Below are positions 55,052-63,223 of a stretch of 64,000 nt of DNA, piece by piece (position 1 is the stretch's first letter; each line of letters opens with the position of its first letter). Source of the DNA: Scytonema hofmannii PCC 7110 (GTDB lineage: Bacteria > Cyanobacteriota > Cyanobacteriia > Cyanobacteriales > Nostocaceae). The notes under the pieces are model-generated. The model did not search any database, was not told the DNA's origin, and was given only the letters and a program-made list of their open reading frames with translations. The stretch is from NCBI RefSeq assembly GCF_000346485.2, contig NZ_KQ976354.1, positions 7,916,221 to 7,980,220 on the forward strand. Reading direction: 5' to 3'. Position numbers and translations under genes: made by a program.

Positions 55052-55612
55052 ATGGGTGTCAGTCCCTGGAAAACTCTTGAATCTCGGTACATTCATTCCG
55101 ACAGGTGGCTCACGCTTAGAGCAGACCGCTGTTTGACACCTGAAGGGCACACGATTGAACCATACTATGTAATAGAGGCAAAAGAATGGGTTCACATTTT
55201 CGCTATTAACAAGCAGTCTGAAGTTCTGATAACACGGCAATATCGGCATGGGGCTGGGATTGTATGCTACGAGCTTCCCTGCGGTGAAGTTGAGGAAACA
55301 GACACCTCTGTGGTTGAGGCAGCAAAGCGGGAATTGCTTGAGGAAACTGGCTGTTCAGCCGCTCATTTTGAGCTTGTCGGGTCAAGCTTCGCGAACCCTG
55401 CGCGACAAACTAACCGGATTCATAGCTTCATTTGCTACGATACCGCTAGTGTACGAGAACCGTCACATGATAATAATGAAGTGTTGGATTTTAAATTTAT
55501 TCGGCTCGACGAACTGTTCAAGTTGATTGAGAACGGCACTTTCTCCCAATCGCTACACCTTGGAAGTGTATTCCTCGCACTGCGTCAGATGAAAGCAACC
55601 GAATATTTTTGA
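55052..55612 (+). CDS. NUDIX hydrolase
   Basis: This 186-residue protein has a complete Nudix box: GEVEETDTSVVEAAKRELLE then ETGC (residues 78-101), fitting Gx5Ex7REUxEExGU. VLITRQYRHGAG before it resembles ADP-ribose pyrophosphatases. It cleaves nucleoside diphosphate derivatives. It lies between the two copies of the HAD/hisC duplication. Confidence 0.93.
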   Translation: MGVSPWKTLESRYIHSDRWLTLRADRCLTPEGHTIEPYYVIEAKEWVHIFAINKQSEVLITRQYRHGAGIVCYELPCGEVEETDTSVVEAAKRELLEETGCSAAHFELVGSSFANPARQTNRIHSFICYDTASVREPSHDNNEVLDFKFIRLDELFKLIENGTFSQSLHLGSVFLALRQMKATEYF

Positions 55613-55867
55613 TATGTATCGGCTCAATAACTGGGGGTAGGAGAAAAAATTAGAAAGATCAAAAGTACACGCTCTCGTCTTAAAAACAGATACTAGTAGT
55701 TCACCACAGTGATTTTGACAGGTGTCCAGGTTACTGAGAAACTAGTACACATTGGCTTAAGTCCTGTACCCATGTCAAAACCTAAATTTGACCAAATGTT
55801 TGAGTCGTAAAAGATGGGTACTTTATTTACGCTGTGCGGTACTAGTAGAAAATCCCGGTATCCACAA

Positions 55868-55965
55868 ATGGCAGAAAAGTACATCGTTAACCTCACACAA
55901 GAGGAATATTCATCACTAATCGCCTTAACCAGTAACGGCAAGACATCGAGCAGAATCCTCAACCT
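55868..55965 (+). pseudogene. N-terminal fragment of an IS630-type transposase
   Basis: The words AEKYIVNLTQEEYSSLIALT then GKTSSRILN match the start of IS630-family transposases. Homology ends after about 32 residues. It marks the insertion or recombination point next to the duplicated segment. Confidence 0.7.
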
Positions 55966-56023
55966 CAATATCCCACGATTCTCTAATGTTTTTTCTAACT
56001 AGCTCTAAATTCTTTGGATGGCG

Positions 56024-56220
56024 CAAAGCAACATAATATTGCTTCGATTGGCGTGACTTATGGTTAGGGGACTGAACAAGAGTTAAAGGTTAACGGTGCT
56101 GACTCGATCGCTCGTTTTCCAGATGATATTCCAATGTTGCTTAAGGATTTAAGATTGAAAATGTTCTCCTAACAAATACTATAAAGCTGGGAAATGACAA
56201 ATTATTTCCGCTCTAATATT
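56024..56220 (+). repeat. Segment duplicated with 54349-54544 (copy 2)
   Basis: The copy covers the last 50 codons of the HAD gene, now with an internal stop (TATGGTTAGGGG against TATGGCTATGGG), and runs into the intact hisC. Confidence 0.92.
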
Positions 56221-57246
56221 GACTTAATGCCTGCTTATACCCCCAGCGAGCAGATCGAACCCAGTGCCAAGATTATTAAACTCAACAGTAATGAGAACCC
56301 ATATCCTCCCTCTCCTACAGTTATGGAAGTGCTGCGAAACTTTGATGGGGAATTATTGCGACGATATCCAAATGCGTTTGCACAGGAGTTTCGACAAGCA
56401 GCAAGTCAAGCTTTAGGAGTTCCGGTTGATTGGATTATTACTGGAAATGGAAGTGATGAACTGTTGAGTGTTGTGATGCGAGTTTGTGCAGAACCAGGGC
56501 GCAAGGTAGTCTATCCAGTGCCAACATATGTGCTATATCGTACATTGACCCAGATGCAAGCTGCAGAAAGTGTTGAAATTCCCTATAGTGAGGACTACCG
56601 TTTACCCCTTGAGGAACTGATTGCCGTGAATGGCTCTGTAACATTTATTGCATCCCCTAATAGTCCTTCAGGGCATATGGTTCCTATAGACGATCTCCGG
56701 AAGCTTGCAACTCATCTATCAGGAATTTTAGCGATCGATGAAGCCTATGTAGATTTTGCTGAAGAAAATGCATTAGATTTAACTCAAGAATTTGAAAATG
56801 TTATCTCACTCAGAACCCTTTCCAAAGGCTACTCATTGGCGGGTGTGCGGTTGGGATTTGCGATCACAAACCCTAAGTTGCTCAGTGCATTGTATAAGGT
56901 AAAGGATAGCTATAACGTTGATGCGATCGCCTGCGCGGTTGGGGTGGCGGCGATGAATGACCAAGCTTATAAAAATGCTTGTATAGAAAAGATTAAAGCA
57001 TCACGAACAAAGCTAGCAATCGAGTTGAAACAATTGGGCTTTCGTGTTTGGGATTCTCAAACAAATTTCTTACTAGTGCAACCAAGAGAGGTAAATGCAG
57101 AAGAACTGTTTCAAAGGTTAAAGGAACGCAAGATTTTAGTGCGTTATTTCCAACAGCCAAGATTGGATGATAAATTACGTATCACTATTGGTACTAATGA
57201 GCAAAATCAATTCCTCGTACAAACGCTGGTTTCACTTATTAAATAG
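56194..57246 (+). CDS. hisC: Histidinol-phosphate aminotransferase
   Basis: This 350-residue PLP enzyme has KLNSNENPYPPSP near the start, ITGNGSDELLSVVMR (about 87-101), ASPNSPSGHMVP, and the PLP Lys211 in TLSKGYSLAGVRLGF. The C-terminal KLRITIGTNEQNQ is typical. HisC makes histidinol phosphate from imidazole acetol phosphate; paralogues also act on aromatic amino acids. It is outside a his operon, so it could be a paralogue. No strong ribosome site; AGCTGGGA lies 5 bases upstream. Confidence 0.9.
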   Translation: MTNYFRSNIDLMPAYTPSEQIEPSAKIIKLNSNENPYPPSPTVMEVLRNFDGELLRRYPNAFAQEFRQAASQALGVPVDWIITGNGSDELLSVVMRVCAEPGRKVVYPVPTYVLYRTLTQMQAAESVEIPYSEDYRLPLEELIAVNGSVTFIASPNSPSGHMVPIDDLRKLATHLSGILAIDEAYVDFAEENALDLTQEFENVISLRTLSKGYSLAGVRLGFAITNPKLLSALYKVKDSYNVDAIACAVGVAAMNDQAYKNACIEKIKASRTKLAIELKQLGFRVWDSQTNFLLVQPREVNAEELFQRLKERKILVRYFQQPRLDDKLRITIGTNEQNQFLVQTLVSLIK

Positions 57247-57354
57247 ATTTACTATAGCAATCCTAGTAAAAATTCCCATACAATGGCTATTGGCAAAAAG
57301 TAAAAAATCCAGTAATCGACTGTATTGATTCTTAAATCGAGGAACAATCAGCAA

Positions 57355-58044
57355 ATGACAACTACCGCATTAATCGTTGGCGCGGGTAGTGGACTCAGTG
57401 CGTCCTTAGCCCGCCTGTTTGCAGCCGAAGGGATAAAAGTTGCTTTAGCAGCACGGCGAATTGATAAGCTCAGTGCATTATCTCAAGATATTGGAGCTAT
57501 GAGTTTTGCCTGTGATGCTTCTAAACCGGATGAGGTCAACCAACTATTCAATGATGTCGAACAAAAGTTGGGAGTACCAACGGTAGTTGTTTATAATCCT
57601 AGCTTGCGAATAGCGGCTCCACTCATTGAACTCGATCCAATTGAAGTCGCTAAATCATTAGAGATTACAGCATATGGAGGTTTTTTAATAGCACAGGCGG
57701 CTGCCAAACGTATGTTAACTTTGGGTGGAGGAGCTATTTTCTTTACAGGTGCTTCCGCTAGCGTTAAAGGTTATCCTCAGTCTGCACCTTTTGCAATGGG
57801 CAAATTTGCCCTACGAGGTTTAGCTCAAAGCATTGCTCGTGAACTGGCTCCTCAAAATATCCACGTGGCACATTTCATCATTGATGGCTCAATCCGTTCT
57901 GATACACGTCAGGAACCAGATGACAAGCCTGATAGCTTGCTCGATCCCGATGCAATTGCTCAAACTTATCTCAACATTTTGCGTCAGCCTCGCAATGCTT
58001 GGACATGGGAAGTCGAATTGCGACCTTGGGTTGAGCGATTTTAA
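57355..58044 (+). CDS. Short-chain dehydrogenase family protein with Phe in place of the catalytic Tyr
   Basis: From ATG 57355 (GAGGA upstream) the protein has 229 residues. The cofactor motif is LIVGAGSGLSASLARLF, and FTGASASVKGYPQSAPFAMG ends with GKFALRGLAQSIARELAP. Where the family usually has YxxxK, this one has FAMGK, so the proton-donor Tyr is missing. This variant occurs in a known SDR branch, so it may be functional in a different way. Upstream in-frame codons to 57325 are less likely. Confidence 0.8.
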   Translation: MTTTALIVGAGSGLSASLARLFAAEGIKVALAARRIDKLSALSQDIGAMSFACDASKPDEVNQLFNDVEQKLGVPTVVVYNPSLRIAAPLIELDPIEVAKSLEITAYGGFLIAQAAAKRMLTLGGGAIFFTGASASVKGYPQSAPFAMGKFALRGLAQSIARELAPQNIHVAHFIIDGSIRSDTRQEPDDKPDSLLDPDAIAQTYLNILRQPRNAWTWEVELRPWVERF

Positions 58045-58171
58045 TAAAAAGGAGTCATCCATGACGTTCAGTCGGCATCAATCCCGCACCACAGTAAATT
58101 TTGGGATATTTTTTATTTAGAAGTCCCTAACTTGTTTTCAATCAAAAACTATGATAAGGTAACGTACAGTA

Positions 58172-58212
58172 AAAGTACAGTAAATTGGTGAACTTACTGT
58201 ACTTTAGTTTTT
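58172..58212 (+). terminator. Perfect 12-bp stem-loop with T tract
   Basis: AAAGTACAGTAA (58172-58183) pairs with TTACTGTACTTT (58194-58205), followed by AGTTTTT. A further GTACAGTAAA stands just before. Terminator of the SDR gene, or an operator because of its dyad symmetry. Confidence 0.7.
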
Positions 58213-58474
58213 AAGTATTAATAAGCACATAAAAAGTTTAAATTTATGGTAATTTTGCTGTATGAGGTTTAGCTAGATTTGCAAGCTCTGAAACTACCTG
58301 TAGATTATACTTGCTGCTACTTTTGCCCAGAACTCACGTTATGTTAAGCTGTCGCGCCAAGAAGTAGCACTTGGATTAGATAAAACTGTTAACACTCAAC
58401 CACGACAACGAGTATTTATGCAATTGAAACGCACACTAGCTTAACAAAATTTTTACAAAATAGAGGTGCGAATT
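58213..58474. other. Upstream region of the sfnG gene
   Basis: A frame ending at TAA 58442-58444 (KLSRQEVALGLDKTV, then RQRVFMQLKRTLA) is open but has no recognised family; it may be a gene remnant. Otherwise no feature is seen. Confidence 0.4.
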
Positions 58475-59569
58475 ATGGATATTAAGTTTGCGTATTGGGT
58501 ACCTAATGTGAGTGGGGGATTAGTTGTCAGTAAAATACCCCAGCGCACAGATTGGACTTTTGATTACAATGCTCAACTGGCTCAAACTGCTGAACAAGTG
58601 GGATTTGACTATGCCTTAGCACAAGCGCGATTTATTGCCAGCTACGGTGCTGAATATCAATTAGAGGCGCTGACTACAGTAGCTGCTTTAGCACCTGTTA
58701 CCCAACGATTGAAATTAATTGCCGCAGTTCATCCAGGATTATGGCATCCGGGTGTAGTTGCTAAGATGGGGTCCACAGTTGATTTCATTTCTAATGGTCG
58801 CTTTTGTTTGAATGTCGTTAGCGGTTGGTTCAAAGGTGAATTCACGATTTACGGCGAACCGTGGTTAGAACATGATGAACGCTATCGAAGATCTGAGGAA
58901 TTCATCCGTGTACTCAAAGGTTTGTGGACAGAAGATAATTTCCTCTTCCGGGGTGATTTTTACCGCATTAATGGCGGCTGGGTCAAACCTAGACCAATTA
59001 ATCAAAATCCACATCCAGAAATTTTCCAAGGAGGTAATTCCAAAGCTGCACGACGCATGGCAGCTCGTGTTTCGGACTGGTATTTCATGAATGGCAACAC
59101 CATTGAAGGTGTACGAGAGCAGATTCAAGAAGTGTCTGCTCTAGCACGTCAGGAAGGGCGTCAGGTCAAGTTTGGGCTAAATGCCTTTATCTTGGTACGA
59201 GACACCGAAAAAGAAGCTTATGATGTGTTGCATGAGATTATTGCCCGTGCAGATAAAGAAGCTGTTGAGGGCTTTGGCGTAGCGGTAAAGCAAGCAGGAG
59301 CTTCCACTCATGAAAAAGAGGGAATGTGGGCAAACTCCAATTTTGAAGACTTGGTGCAGTACAACGATGGTTTTAAGTCAGGCTTAATTGGTACAGCAGA
59401 ACAGGTTGCTGAAAAGATTCGCCAATACTACGAGGTAGGAGTAGACTTGATTCTTGGCGGTTTTCTGCATTATAGCGATGACTTAGCAGCATTTGGTCGT
59501 AGTGTGATTCCTCTGGTACACGAGATTGAAACCAATCGTCGTACATCTGACTATTTGGTAAGTGTTTAA
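58475..59569 (+). CDS. sfnG: Dimethylsulfone monooxygenase SfnG-type LLM enzyme
   Basis: From ATG 58475 (GAGGT upstream) the protein has 364 residues. FAYWVPNVSGGLVVSKIPQR, TDWTFDYNAQLAQTAEQVGF, KMGSTVDFISNGRFCLNVVS (about 98-117) and GWFKGEFTIYGEPWLEHDER are as in SfnG. Known SfnG converts dimethylsulfone to methanesulfinate with FMNH2 and O2. The following SfnB-like gene, 74 bases on, supports the call. Confidence 0.88.
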   Translation: MDIKFAYWVPNVSGGLVVSKIPQRTDWTFDYNAQLAQTAEQVGFDYALAQARFIASYGAEYQLEALTTVAALAPVTQRLKLIAAVHPGLWHPGVVAKMGSTVDFISNGRFCLNVVSGWFKGEFTIYGEPWLEHDERYRRSEEFIRVLKGLWTEDNFLFRGDFYRINGGWVKPRPINQNPHPEIFQGGNSKAARRMAARVSDWYFMNGNTIEGVREQIQEVSALARQEGRQVKFGLNAFILVRDTEKEAYDVLHEIIARADKEAVEGFGVAVKQAGASTHEKEGMWANSNFEDLVQYNDGFKSGLIGTAEQVAEKIRQYYEVGVDLILGGFLHYSDDLAAFGRSVIPLVHEIETNRRTSDYLVSV

Positions 59570-59643
59570 CGAATTCCTGACAATTCTCCATTCCATAGGC
59601 GGTGGGGTAGTTTATCACAACAACACAAGAAAGAAAGGAAGAC

Positions 59644-60849
59644 ATGACATTTGTAACTCGTACTCATCAAAAAGCCTTTGTGATTCGTGACGATCGAGAA
59701 GCAATTAAAATTGCCCATGAATTAGCAGCTGAATTCGTTAAAGGTGACTCTGAGCGAGATAAGCAAAGACAAATACCCCTCAACGAGGTAAACAAGTACT
59801 CTCAAAGTGGACTGTGGGGAATTACAGTTCCTCGGGAATATGGTGGTTCTTTTGTGTCAAATGTGACTTTGGCAGAGGTGACTAAAATTATCTCTGAAGC
59901 TGACTCTAGTTTGGGACAAATCCCTCAAAATCACTTGTATATTGTGGAATCCATTCGATTGGATGGTACGGAAGACCAAAAGCGTTTTTTCTTTGACTTG
60001 ATATTGCAAGGCAAGCGATTTGGCAACGCCTTCTCTGAGATTGGCACTAAATCAGTGAACGACGTACAGACTCGCTTACAAAAGTCTGGCTCTGGATACG
60101 TTCTTAACGGACGGAAATTCTACTCTAGCGGAGCATTGGTAGCAGACTGGATTCCGGTGATTGCTCGCAATGATGATGACAAAACAGTCATTGCTATAGT
60201 AGAAAGCGGTACACCTGGCTTGACTGTCATTGATGACTGGAGCAGTTTTGGACAGCGAAGTACCGCCAGTGGCACGACTATCATTGAGAATGTACAAGTG
60301 TCAGCAGAACAGGTAATTCCTCACTACTTAGCATTTGAACGTCCGACAACCCAAGGACCAATCGCCCAAATTATCCAAGCAGCAGTGGATGTCGGTATCG
60401 CCAAAGCAGCTTTGAGAGATACAATTCATTACGTTCGCAATTATACCCGTCCTTGGATTGATTCTACAGTAGAGCATGGCTACGAAGATCCGCTATCTAT
60501 ATATAACGTTGGTCATTTAACGATCCAAGTTCATGCCGCCGAACAACTGCTGCGGCGTTCGGGTGAGTATATCGATCGCGCGATCGCAGACCCAACAGAT
60601 ACTAGTGTGGCAGAGGCTTCAGTTGCTGTTGCTGAAGCAAAAGCACTAGCAACAGAGGCTGCTATTTTAACCACCAACAAGCTGTTTGAGTTAGCCGGAA
60701 CCAAGTCCACCTTAGAAGAATATAACTTAGATCGCCACTGGCGTAATGCTCGAACTCACACTCTACACGACCCTGTGCGGTGGAAATACTATGCTGTTGG
60801 TAATTACTTCCTCAATCAGGTGAATCCACCGCGCCATCCCTGGTTGTGA
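59644..60849 (+). CDS. sfnB: SfnB-family sulfur acquisition oxidoreductase
   Basis: This 401-residue flavoprotein has the acyl-CoA dehydrogenase fold: LWGITVPREYGGSFVSNVTL, NAFSEIGTKSVNDVQTRL, YVLNGRKFYSSGALVADWIP, DDWSSFGQRSTASGTTIIEN and the C-terminal LDRHWRNARTHTLHDPVRWK. SfnB belongs to dimethylsulfone or methanesulfonate use but its reaction is not settled. It is the intact counterpart of the pseudogene at 31976. AAGGAAG precedes the ATG. Confidence 0.88.
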   Translation: MTFVTRTHQKAFVIRDDREAIKIAHELAAEFVKGDSERDKQRQIPLNEVNKYSQSGLWGITVPREYGGSFVSNVTLAEVTKIISEADSSLGQIPQNHLYIVESIRLDGTEDQKRFFFDLILQGKRFGNAFSEIGTKSVNDVQTRLQKSGSGYVLNGRKFYSSGALVADWIPVIARNDDDKTVIAIVESGTPGLTVIDDWSSFGQRSTASGTTIIENVQVSAEQVIPHYLAFERPTTQGPIAQIIQAAVDVGIAKAALRDTIHYVRNYTRPWIDSTVEHGYEDPLSIYNVGHLTIQVHAAEQLLRRSGEYIDRAIADPTDTSVAEASVAVAEAKALATEAAILTTNKLFELAGTKSTLEEYNLDRHWRNARTHTLHDPVRWKYYAVGNYFLNQVNPPRHPWL

Positions 60850-60925
60850 TGAGGAGTGAGGGAGAGAGGGAGTGGGTTTGTCAGTAATCCTTCTGTTGAC
60901 CAATAACTATGTACCTGAACATATT

Positions 60926-61226
60926 TTATAGCACTGTTTGGCGCAACTCCGGAAACACTTTAGACATCTTACCTAACAAATAATCTCCGTAAGTTCCGCG
61001 AAAGGCATGAACGCTAACTTTATCCCAGCGTTCGTTTTTATCGTTGAGCGCCATCACTGCTTTGAGTTCAATTGGTTTTACTTCAACATTAAAATTGGGG
61101 TCAAAGAAGAATGGGAATGACAGACGATGGCGTCTCGACAAATTCAATACGCGATGGGGTGTCGAACGATACAGCCCCCGCGTCATGCGATCAAGCATAT
61201 CTCCAATATTGCATACAAATGAGTTA
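60926..61226 (-). pseudogene. C-terminal part of an isopenicillin N synthase-type dioxygenase
   Basis: The frame NSFVCNIGDMLDRMTRGLYR, STPHRVLNLSRRHRLSFPFF and DPNFNVEVKPIEL is the C-terminal third of a 2OG-Fe(II) or IPNS-like oxygenase. It keeps the last Fe ligand (TPH) and the RLS 2-oxoglutarate site. The N-terminal two thirds, including HxD, are missing upstream of about 61226. Confidence 0.82.
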
Positions 61227-61362
61227 AGAACTGCTTTCCAATGCTGCTAGTTCAGGGCTGGTAATTGCTATAGCGCTCTTATGCCACCTCTAAACGATGG
61301 AACTATTTCCAGTCTGGTTACAATTAAGGAGAACCACCAGACACGTGTTGTCAAAGGGGAGA

Positions 61363-62064
61363 TTAAATTTTTTTCCTTAAAGTATTACGTAATTGCTGAA
61401 TTCTGTTTTGCTCTCGTTGTTGGGCGTTTTGAGCTACCGTTTGAGCAGCGCTTTCAAGATGACTTTCAAGGGCTGCGCGTGCATTATCAAAGTTTCCTTG
61501 ACGACAAGCTTCTAATAATTGCCGATGCTCAAGGTGACACTGTTTTATACTTCCTGCTAAAGGCTGGTTCAAAAAATAAAAGCGGTTGACTACTGTTCGT
61601 TGTTGCCCAATTAGTTCCAATAGCTTGGGACGTTCAGCTGGCAAGTAAAGGGCAGTATGAAATGTATCATCCAATTCGCTCCATTGAACTGGATTGGCTT
61701 CTCGCTCCATTTGCTCAAGTATTGCTTCGGCACGATCTAATATTAATGGGCTAAGCTTGGGTAGAGCACGGCGTAGTGCATCCACTTCAAGTAAAATACG
61801 GATCTCGTAAACCTCTAGAATTTCTTTTGGGTTAAGGTCTGCAACAAAAGCTCCGCGATTGGGGTAAATCACTACTAAACCTTCAGTTTCAAGTTGTTTT
61901 AGAGCATCACGTACTGGAATACGACTGACTTTAAACCGAGTGGCAAGTTCTTCTTGACGCAAGGGCTGACCTGGTTCTAGTTCACCTGATTCAATTGCCC
62001 CACGTAATACTTCAGCAATAAGTGTAGGTGTAGTAGTTGCTCTATTGGACAAAGGGGTAGACAT
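61363..62064 (-). CDS. GntR-family (FCD) transcriptional regulator
   Basis: This protein of about 233 residues, started at ATG 62064, has a GntR winged helix (IAEVLRGAIESGELEPGQPL, RQEELATRFKVSRIPVRDAL, KQLETEGLVVIYPNRGAFVA) and an FCD effector domain with helix YEIRILLEVDALRRAL and the metal-site His in HTALYLPAERP and HLEHRQ. It represses or activates in response to a small organic acid in known cases. It is divergent from the acetoacetate decarboxylase-like gene, with palindromes between. Confidence 0.92.
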   Translation of the reverse strand: MSTPLSNRATTTPTLIAEVLRGAIESGELEPGQPLRQEELATRFKVSRIPVRDALKQLETEGLVVIYPNRGAFVADLNPKEILEVYEIRILLEVDALRRALPKLSPLILDRAEAILEQMEREANPVQWSELDDTFHTALYLPAERPKLLELIGQQRTVVNRFYFLNQPLAGSIKQCHLEHRQLLEACRQGNFDNARAALESHLESAAQTVAQNAQQREQNRIQQLRNTLRKKI

Positions 62065-62071
62065 AATTAAA

Positions 62072-62109
62072 TTGTATACAATGTATTCATGTATCCATGA
62101 TATACAATA
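62072..62109. promoter_or_regulatory. Putative GntR operators in the divergent promoter
   Basis: TTGTATACAA (62072-62081) is a perfect palindrome, and TGATATACAATA (62098-62109) holds a related half. FCD regulators typically bind such TNGTATACNA palindromes. The pair lies between the regulator and the ADC-family gene (binding inferred). Confidence 0.55.
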
Positions 62110-62136
62110 ATTATCACACAATAAAGGAGTACCTTT

Positions 62137-62976
62137 GTGAGTAAAGTATTTGGCTACAGTATGCCCTTCTCTCCTCGTGGTAAGGCTGGGATTGTCGCTT
62201 CACCTCCTTGGCATTATGTAGGTAATTTCTTAGCAATTGACTTTTGGGCTAAACCTGAGGCAGTAGAAGCTCTATTGCCTCCAGGGCTTGAACTTTCTTT
62301 AACAAACCCTGGACGTTGCACTGCTAATTTCGTGGATTGGCAATTTACTAGTGATGAGGGAGATGAACTCCTCGATCCCATCCGCAGCCAATACCATGAG
62401 TTTTTGTTGCTGGTTCATGCTAACTACGAAGGGCAGTCAGTGATGTATTGCCCCTACATTTATGTCGATCAAGATGCTTCACTAATGCGCGGATTAATTC
62501 AGGGTTATCCTAAGAAGATTGGTTCAGTGTACACCACTCGTACCTTTAATATTCCTTCCAAAGCCTCGGCCCCCTTAAGATCGGGAGGTGTATTTGCGGG
62601 GACATTAGCTGTTAAAGATCGACGATTGGCAGAAGGGGTTGTGCAAATAGAAAATGAAGCTTCAGCACGTCCTGTAGCCGTCTTTGGTAGTGCTCCTGTA
62701 ATTACCATGCGCCACTTCCCAAGTCTAGAGGCTGGGAGAGAAAACTACCCTGCTGTGTACGAACTGACCAGAGCAAAGCCTGAAGATACAGCTATTTCTG
62801 AGATTTGGCAAGGCTCGGCTTCTTTGCGCTTTTACGATACACCTACCGAGGATCTTAAGGAGTTAGAACCTGTTGAAGTCAATGCTGGGTATCGCTATAC
62901 AATAGCCTTCACTCTTCGCAATAATTGGGTAGTTAAAGATTTGCGAGAAAGTTGTGCATTTCAACATGACACTTGA
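62137..62976 (+). CDS. Acetoacetate decarboxylase-family protein
   Basis: This 279-residue protein starts with GTG after AAAGGAG. LPPGLELSLTNPGRCTANFV, GQSVMYCPYIYVDQDASLMR and GLIQGYPKKIGSVYTTRTFN (about 122-141) match the acetoacetate decarboxylase family; the PKK Lys would form the Schiff base. Beyond acetoacetate, family members act as aldolase-like or dehydratase enzymes. Its regulator is the divergent GntR protein. Confidence 0.87.
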   Translation: MSKVFGYSMPFSPRGKAGIVASPPWHYVGNFLAIDFWAKPEAVEALLPPGLELSLTNPGRCTANFVDWQFTSDEGDELLDPIRSQYHEFLLLVHANYEGQSVMYCPYIYVDQDASLMRGLIQGYPKKIGSVYTTRTFNIPSKASAPLRSGGVFAGTLAVKDRRLAEGVVQIENEASARPVAVFGSAPVITMRHFPSLEAGRENYPAVYELTRAKPEDTAISEIWQGSASLRFYDTPTEDLKELEPVEVNAGYRYTIAFTLRNNWVVKDLRESCAFQHDT

Positions 62977-63099
62977 GCTTGTTTTTATCTCCCTTGTGGA
63001 GCATTCTCATAATGAGTGTGTTTGTATCAGTGGAATAACAAGCAATACTAGAAGTAAGTAAAAATCGTGGTTGAGTAATTTATATCTTGCACGAACTTC

Positions 63100-63166
63100 A
63101 AAAACCGGGTTTCTGGAAGAAAAATCAAGGTTATAGTTTGTACCATTGCCAAGTAACCCGGTTTTT
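63100..63166. repeat. AAAAACCGGGTT / AACCCGGTTTTT hairpin repeat
   Basis: Arms AAAAACCGGGTT (63100-63111) and AACCCGGTTTTT (63155-63166) pair perfectly around a 43-base loop. AAACCGGGTTTCT-type repeats are dispersed in filamentous cyanobacteria; it may also end transcription of the ADC-family gene. Confidence 0.65.
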
Positions 63167-63223
63167 TACCTCTGTTGATAAGAATGTAGAATATGATACT
63201 TTACATAACCTCACGAGGTTTTT

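Noticed and set aside
58330-58444. Open frame with SRQEVALGLDKTV as a possible gene 3' end
   Set aside because: No family recognised, no start codon with a ribosome site; kept only as a remark on the intergenic region.
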